Of a stretch of DNA of 10,524 bases, positions 6,272-10,524 are shown piece by piece. The stretch comes from Sulfurimonas sp. (lineage in GTDB: Bacteria > Campylobacterota > Campylobacteria > Campylobacterales > Sulfurimonadaceae): positions 1 to 10,524 of the forward strand of contig JAMOMX010000255.1 in assembly GCA_027066935.1 (NCBI GenBank), in the 5' to 3' direction. A program made the translations under genes and the position numbers. The notes beneath the pieces are model-generated. The model ran no database searches. It was not told where the DNA came from and saw nothing but the letters and a program-made list of their open reading frames with translations. Position 1 is the first letter of the stretch; every line of letters begins with the position of its first letter.

Positions 6272-6333
6272 TTAATTAATAATTAATTAAAGAGCATATA
6301 GAAGAGTTAAAAAATTTATAATGGAGACAGATA

Positions 6334-8361
6334 TTGTATAAAATCATAATGATGGCAATGTTACCAATTTTGCTTTTTGCAGAGACAAACAGCAGTATAG
6401 AAGAGTTTGACAATATAGAGGTTGAGGGTTCAGTATATATTCAAAATCAAGATTTTTTAAAAAATGCACCGATGCAAAAGCAGATAAGTATTCAAGAAGC
6501 TATGGATATTCCTGGAACAAATGGTGACCCGCTAAAAGCCTTAAAAAGTTTAGCGGGAATTGTAAGCACTGATAACGATGGAGCTGAGATGATAATTCAT
6601 GGTTCAAAGCCAAGAGAAACAAACTTTAGTATAAATCATCTACCTTTAGGATATGTTTTTCATATGGGTGGGCTCCATTCTGTTATAGCTCCAGAGGCGA
6701 CAAAGCAGATAGATGCATATCTAGGTGGATTTGATGTTAGCTACAATGGTATGGGTGCAGCTATAGATATCACCCCTCAATATCCAGTTGGTAAAAATGG
6801 TGGGCGTGTACATATTGGTATGTATGATGCTGATTTTGCACTTGATATAGCATTAACCAATGATATCTCTATGTTTGTAAGTGCTAGAAGAAGTTACTTT
6901 GATTTGATTGCAGCAAAAGTTATGGATGAATTGTATGTAGATAAGGATGATAGTAATAAATCTGTAGATTTTACACTTTTTCCACAATATTATGATGCAA
7001 ATTTTATATTAAGTGCAAACCTAGATGATCATCTGCTCTCTTTGGAGATTATAACTTCAAAAGATGAGATGAAACTAGGCTCAACAATGGGTGGTAAATC
7101 TGATCCTGATGCAAATGGAAAGATAGAGAGATCTTTAGAGTTTACAACTGTTGGAGCAAGATGGATATACTATGGTTCTGATTATACATCAAATACATTG
7201 TTGTATCAGATGCAACTAAAATATAGGCTTGATTTATTTGAAGATATGTATGCAGATGTAAAAAACACTAGCAGAGGTTTACACCATTATACTAGTTTTG
7301 ATTTTGACAAACATAAACCAAAGGTTGGTTTTGAAGTTATAAATATTAACTCTCCTATAAATGCTTATATTGTAGCTGTATCACAGAGTGATGATGTGCC
7401 AAAAACTATAACTGGTAGTGAAGTTATATCTTTAAAAGAAACATTTGATACAAATGTATATATATTTTATGTGCAAGACATTTATTCAATTAGTGATGAT
7501 TTTAGAATAAGATATGGAGTAAGGGGAGGAAAAATTGATTATGGTGATTTTGGAAAATATTTAGATCCAAGAGGGGCTATTATTTATGATATTAGTAGCG
7601 ATAGTGTAGTTGCATTTTCAGCAGGAAAATATTCTCAGATGCCAAAAGATGAGGTAGCTGTAGATGGATTTGGAAACCCTGAAATAAACACAATGGAGGT
7701 GTCAAATCACTATGCGTTTAGTTTTAAGCATGCTTTTGGAAAAAAATCGTATATAGAGGTGGAACCATACTATAAAAATTTTAAAAATCTTGCAATAGCT
7801 GATGATACAAAAAAATATCTTTCAGTTGGTGAGGGTTGGGTAAAAGGTATAGATATTACACTTAAAAAAGATATAGATAACTTAAAATTAATGGTAGCAT
7901 ATACATATCTTGACTCAAAAAGAGATTTGCATACAAGTGCAGATAGGATGTATGATTTTTATGGAGAGATTCCACATACTTTGCAACTTAGTTCAAGTTA
8001 TAAATTTAAATCAGATTGGAAAGTATCAGCTTTGTTTAAATACTCTAGTGGAAAATTATACACCCCAATATATGGTGGTATAGAAACAACAAATGATGAG
8101 GGGACTGCATATATAGAACCAATTAGTGGTGATCCATTTAGTAAGAGGCTCTCTGATATTTATGACTTAGATATAAAAATATCAAAAACATATAAAACAT
8201 CACCAAAAACATCACATGAGATATCTATTGAGCTTATGAATTTAACATCTTTATTTAGAGATAATATAGCAGGAATTAAATATGATGATTATTATAATAA
8301 AAATGGTTACTATTATCAGATGGGATTTATACCAGCTTTTCATTATACATATAGATTTTAG
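6334..8361 (+). CDS. TonB-dependent outer-membrane receptor
   Basis: A 675-residue outer-membrane transporter. The start is TTG at 6334-6336 with GGAGA seven bases upstream; the later ATG at 6349 lacks such a site. A signal peptide (1-16, ending LLFA) precedes a TonB-box-like stretch DNIEV (26-30). The plug domain (about 50-150) has GDPLKALKSLAGI, the receptor-plug signature in which the usual PGV is AGI, then MIIHGSKPRETNFSINHLPL and LGGFDVSYNGMGAAIDI. A beta barrel of alternating aromatic strands fills the rest and ends in YTYRF with the expected terminal Phe. No siderophore-, haem- or cobalamin-specific motif is recognisable, so the substrate is open. The next gene begins 27 bp downstream and the following proteins form a TonB energising complex, so this receptor is probably its dedicated client. 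Confidence 0.88.
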   Translation: MYKIIMMAMLPILLFAETNSSIEEFDNIEVEGSVYIQNQDFLKNAPMQKQISIQEAMDIPGTNGDPLKALKSLAGIVSTDNDGAEMIIHGSKPRETNFSINHLPLGYVFHMGGLHSVIAPEATKQIDAYLGGFDVSYNGMGAAIDITPQYPVGKNGGRVHIGMYDADFALDIALTNDISMFVSARRSYFDLIAAKVMDELYVDKDDSNKSVDFTLFPQYYDANFILSANLDDHLLSLEIITSKDEMKLGSTMGGKSDPDANGKIERSLEFTTVGARWIYYGSDYTSNTLLYQMQLKYRLDLFEDMYADVKNTSRGLHHYTSFDFDKHKPKVGFEVININSPINAYIVAVSQSDDVPKTITGSEVISLKETFDTNVYIFYVQDIYSISDDFRIRYGVRGGKIDYGDFGKYLDPRGAIIYDISSDSVVAFSAGKYSQMPKDEVAVDGFGNPEINTMEVSNHYAFSFKHAFGKKSYIEVEPYYKNFKNLAIADDTKKYLSVGEGWVKGIDITLKKDIDNLKLMVAYTYLDSKRDLHTSADRMYDFYGEIPHTLQLSSSYKFKSDWKVSALFKYSSGKLYTPIYGGIETTNDEGTAYIEPISGDPFSKRLSDIYDLDIKISKTYKTSPKTSHEISIELMNLTSLFRDNIAGIKYDDYYNKNGYYYQMGFIPAFHYTYRF

Positions 8362-8388
8362 AAGTAAAAAATAGGTAAGGATAAAACT

Positions 8389-9120
8389 TTGTTAAAAAAA
8401 CTTTCATTTATTTTGTGTTTGTCGCTCTTTGTTTATGCAAATGATTATGACAAATCACAAAACATAAAAACAAAATCACTAAGTAGTTCATATAACTCAC
8501 AACAAGAGATAAATGCACTTGATTCAAATACAAAAGAGCTTTATGATGAGTATAAAAAGTATATCTCTATGAGTGAAACTCAAAAGAGATATAACAAACA
8601 ATTAGATGATCTAATAGACTCACAAAATGATGAGATTGACATATTGCAAAGTGATATAAAAAAGATAGAGCATACTCATAAAAACATAGTACCACTTATG
8701 CAAAAGATGATAACAAATTTAGAGGAGTTTATAAAGCTAGATATACCTTTTTTAATTAAAGAGAGACAAAAAAGAGTAGAAAAACTAAAAAGAAATATAA
8801 AACGAGCAGATATAAGTGTTAGCGATAAATATAGACAAATTTTAGAAGCTTATATAGTTGAGAGTGAGTATGCAAAAAGCATTGAGAGCTATAAAAGTAG
8901 TGTTGATGGTAGAGTTGTTGAGATGCTTCGTATTGGTCGTGTTGGTCTTTATTATCAGAGCTTAGACTTTAAAAACTCTGGAGTATGGGATAAAAAGAAA
9001 AGAAAATTTGTAGAACTTGATGAGGTATATAATAAAAAGATACTAAATGCTATAAAAATATCTAAAAAACACTTGACACCAGACCTATTAATTTTACCAA
9101 TGATAAAAGAGGTTAAATAA
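8389..9120 (+). CDS. DUF3450 periplasmic coiled-coil protein of a TonB2/TtpC-type system
   Basis: A 243-residue exported protein. The start is TTG at 8389-8391 with AAGGA seven bases upstream; no ATG lies near. A signal peptide (1-17, ending FVYA) is followed by a long charged helical region (about 40-115) likely to be a coiled coil. Then come the DUF3450 conserved blocks: FIKLDIPFLIKERQKRVEKL (114-133), KYRQILEAYIVESEYAKSIE (147-166), LRIGRVGLYYQSLD (180-193) and a C-terminal PDLLILPM. DUF3450 genes are known next to ttpC-exbB-exbD-tonB clusters in Vibrio and other proteobacteria. The biochemical role is not established; its place suggests a periplasmic partner of the TtpC coiled coil. Its stop overlaps the next ATG by one base (TAATG), implying coupled translation. 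Confidence 0.85.
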   Translation: MLKKLSFILCLSLFVYANDYDKSQNIKTKSLSSSYNSQQEINALDSNTKELYDEYKKYISMSETQKRYNKQLDDLIDSQNDEIDILQSDIKKIEHTHKNIVPLMQKMITNLEEFIKLDIPFLIKERQKRVEKLKRNIKRADISVSDKYRQILEAYIVESEYAKSIESYKSSVDGRVVEMLRIGRVGLYYQSLDFKNSGVWDKKKRKFVELDEVYNKKILNAIKISKKHLTPDLLILPMIKEVK

Positions 9121-10460
9121 TGAAAATTTTAACTATATTTATCTCACTTTTTATGTTTAATTCATTGTTTGCATCAGTAGAACTTGATTCACTAGATATC
9201 TTACTAAAAAATGTAAAAGAGGCATCTATTTCACAATCACATTCAGATAAAGCAAGATTAGCAGAGTTTTTAAAAAGTAATAAAAATAAAAAAACACTTC
9301 TAAATAATGCAATATTAGAGTATAAAAAGGAAAAGCAACAAACAAAAAGGTTAAAAAAAGAGATAGACAAAAATGAAAAAGAGCTAACAAGACTTGAAGA
9401 AAAGTTAAGACTCAGAAGTGGAAACTTAGGTGAGATGTTTGGTGTAGTTAGACAGTTTGGTGGTGATTTGCGTGCAAATATAGACAACTCATCAACCTCA
9501 ACAACTCTAAAAGGTCGTGTAGAGTTTTTAGATACTATGTTAAATACAAAAGAGCTTCCAGATATTGAAAAACTTGAAAAGTTATGGTTCTTGCTTCAAG
9601 AGGAGATAATTCACTCTGGAAAAGTTTCTACTCACAACTTAGAGATAGTAAAAGGAGATGGCTCACTAAGTAATGAAAAAGTAACATCCATAGGTATATT
9701 TAATGCTTTTTATGAGGATAAATTTTTAAGATATTCAGCTGAGACAAAGGCATATATAGAACTTCCAACACAGCCAAGTAATAGACTTAGAGGTATTGTT
9801 GAAGAGTTTGGAGATAAGAGAATTAGTGAGGTAGTTATAGATCCAACAAGGGGTATGATACTCTCAATGCTTACTCAAAAACCAACCATAAAACAAAGAA
9901 TAGAGCAGGGTGGTATAGTTGGTTATATAATTTTATCTCTTGGTGGTATTGGTCTTTTGATAGCTTTAGTTAGGTTTTATATATTAAATGATATATCTAA
10001 AAAGGTAAAAAGACAATTAGAAAACTTACAAGATATATCACTTGATAACCCTCTAGGACGAGTTATGAGTATTTTTGATAAACATAAAAATGCGGATATG
10101 GAGAGTTTTGAAGCAAAGGTAGAGGAGGCGATACTAAAAGAGTTACCAGATTTAAAGAGGTTTGAATCACTTTTAAAACTCATAGCTACAGTAGCACCAC
10201 TTCTTGGTTTACTAGGTACAGTAACTGGTATGATAGAGACTTTTAGTGCTATCACACTCTTTGGTACTGGGGATCCAAAACTAATGGCAGGAGGGATTTC
10301 ACAAGCTCTTATGACTACAGTTTTGGGACTTGTCATTGCGATTCCAATGTTGTTTTTATATACATTTATCTCTTCAAGAAGTAACAAAATAATAGCTATC
10401 TTAGATGAGCAGAGTGCGGGTTTAATTGTAAAAAAGATGGAATATGTACGAAATAATTGA
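9120..10460 (+). CDS. ttpC: TtpC-like MotA/TolQ/ExbB proton-channel protein with periplasmic coiled coil
   Basis: A 446-residue inner-membrane protein, much longer than a plain ExbB (about 170-240). A signal peptide (1-18, ending LFA) leads to a periplasmic domain of about 245 residues. This begins with a strong coiled coil (about 65-100, rich in Lys and Glu) and continues with a globular part. The first transmembrane helix of the channel unit is at about 265-289 (GGIVGYIILSLGGIGLLIAL), followed by a cytosolic stretch. The MotA/TolQ/ExbB core follows: LLKLIATVAPLLGLLGTVTG (351-370), MIETFSAI, and GGISQALMTTVLGLVIAIP (391-409). This architecture is that of Vibrio TtpC, which joins the TonB2 complex and is needed for its function. 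The gene overlaps the upstream stop by one base and the downstream start by 17 bases, so the three are tightly coupled. Confidence 0.88.
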   Translation: MKILTIFISLFMFNSLFASVELDSLDILLKNVKEASISQSHSDKARLAEFLKSNKNKKTLLNNAILEYKKEKQQTKRLKKEIDKNEKELTRLEEKLRLRSGNLGEMFGVVRQFGGDLRANIDNSSTSTTLKGRVEFLDTMLNTKELPDIEKLEKLWFLLQEEIIHSGKVSTHNLEIVKGDGSLSNEKVTSIGIFNAFYEDKFLRYSAETKAYIELPTQPSNRLRGIVEEFGDKRISEVVIDPTRGMILSMLTQKPTIKQRIEQGGIVGYIILSLGGIGLLIALVRFYILNDISKKVKRQLENLQDISLDNPLGRVMSIFDKHKNADMESFEAKVEEAILKELPDLKRFESLLKLIATVAPLLGLLGTVTGMIETFSAITLFGTGDPKLMAGGISQALMTTVLGLVIAIPMLFLYTFISSRSNKIIAILDEQSAGLIVKKMEYVRNN

Positions 10461-10524
10461 ATCAACTCAAATATTTATTGAAAAAGGTGGTGTGATTTTA
10501 TATGCACTGCTTTTTTTGACATTT
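10444..10524 (+). CDS. exbB: ExbB/TolQ-type biopolymer transport protein, N-terminal fragment
   Basis: Partial gene running off the right edge. The ATG at 10444-10446 lies inside the end of ttpC (17-base overlap in another frame), and 27 codons are open to base 10524. The visible product starts MYEIIESTQIFIEKGGVILY and enters the first hydrophobic helix. A short amphipathic start followed by 'GG' and a membrane helix matches the ExbB2-type proteins that follow ttpC in TonB2 clusters. A GGA lies only two bases before the ATG, so initiation may depend on coupling to ttpC translation. ExbB would form the proton-driven channel with ExbD that powers TonB. The call rests on a short stretch and on context. 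Confidence 0.72.
   Translation, partial: MYEIIESTQIFIEKGGVILYALLFLTF

Noticed and set aside
6272..6333. Riboswitch (for example cobalamin) in the receptor leader
   Set aside because: The predicted leader is only about 55 bases of AT-rich sequence, too short and without the conserved G/C-rich core.
6195..6333. Fur box upstream of the receptor
   Set aside because: No stretch resembles the GATAATGATAATCATTATC-type palindrome; the symmetric sequences present have a different pattern.
9113..9487. Minus-strand ORF of 124 codons opposite the start of ttpC
   Set aside because: Ser/Phe/Leu-rich composition is what the antisense of the Lys/Glu-rich coiled coil gives; a shadow.
9977..10465. Minus-strand ORF of 162 codons opposite ttpC
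   Set aside because: Complementary-frame shadow of a well-supported membrane protein gene, with no homologous features and no promoter context.

Overview
The window is AT-rich (roughly 30-35% G+C by eye) and reads as chromosomal DNA of a Campylobacterota (epsilonproteobacterial) species, most like Sulfurimonas, Sulfurovum or Arcobacter-type free-living relatives. The main evidence is a response regulator whose DNA-binding domain closely matches the Campylobacter CosR / Helicobacter HsrA (HP1043) family. It sits in the gene order plsY-folB-cosR-ferredoxin-ppx, which I recall from Campylobacter jejuni, but here with a histidine kinase added. The genus is an inference.

Layout. Positions 1-125 hold the last 40 codons of bamA (plus strand). 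Positions 126-1272 are a disturbed junction. A copy of the bamA/ppx boundary (107-171) is repeated at 1242-1341, and the roughly 1.07 kb between the copies carries a frameshifted gene for a multi-pass membrane protein (minus strand) and a small inverted repeat. From 6161 down to 1273 runs a minus-strand housekeeping cluster: plsY (phospholipid synthesis), folB (folate synthesis), the cosR/hsrA-type response regulator, its probable sensor kinase, a 2[4Fe-4S] ferredoxin and a Ppx/GppA phosphatase. Gaps are short or absent (1-nt overlap plsY/folB, 1-nt gap ferredoxin/ppx). The cosR to kinase gap contains two perfect inverted repeats.

Positions 6162-6333 form a divergent control region built around a 23-bp inverted repeat. 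Its arms end in mirror-image extended -10 elements, one pointing at plsY and one at the plus-strand operon.

From 6334 to the right edge lies a plus-strand operon for outer-membrane uptake: a TonB-dependent receptor, a periplasmic DUF3450 coiled-coil protein, a TtpC-like protein (periplasmic coiled coil plus MotA/TolQ/ExbB domain) and the first 27 codons of a second, short ExbB. This is the front half of a TonB2/TtpC-type energising system. ExbD, TonB and possibly a TPR protein are expected just beyond the edge. The receptor is probably the dedicated client of this complex; its substrate cannot be read from the sequence.

The most interesting points are the CosR/HsrA regulator that keeps its phospho-acceptor Asp and an adjacent kinase, the mirrored divergent promoters, the 28-bp palindrome over the cosR stop codon, and the duplicated bamA/ppx junction around a decaying gene.
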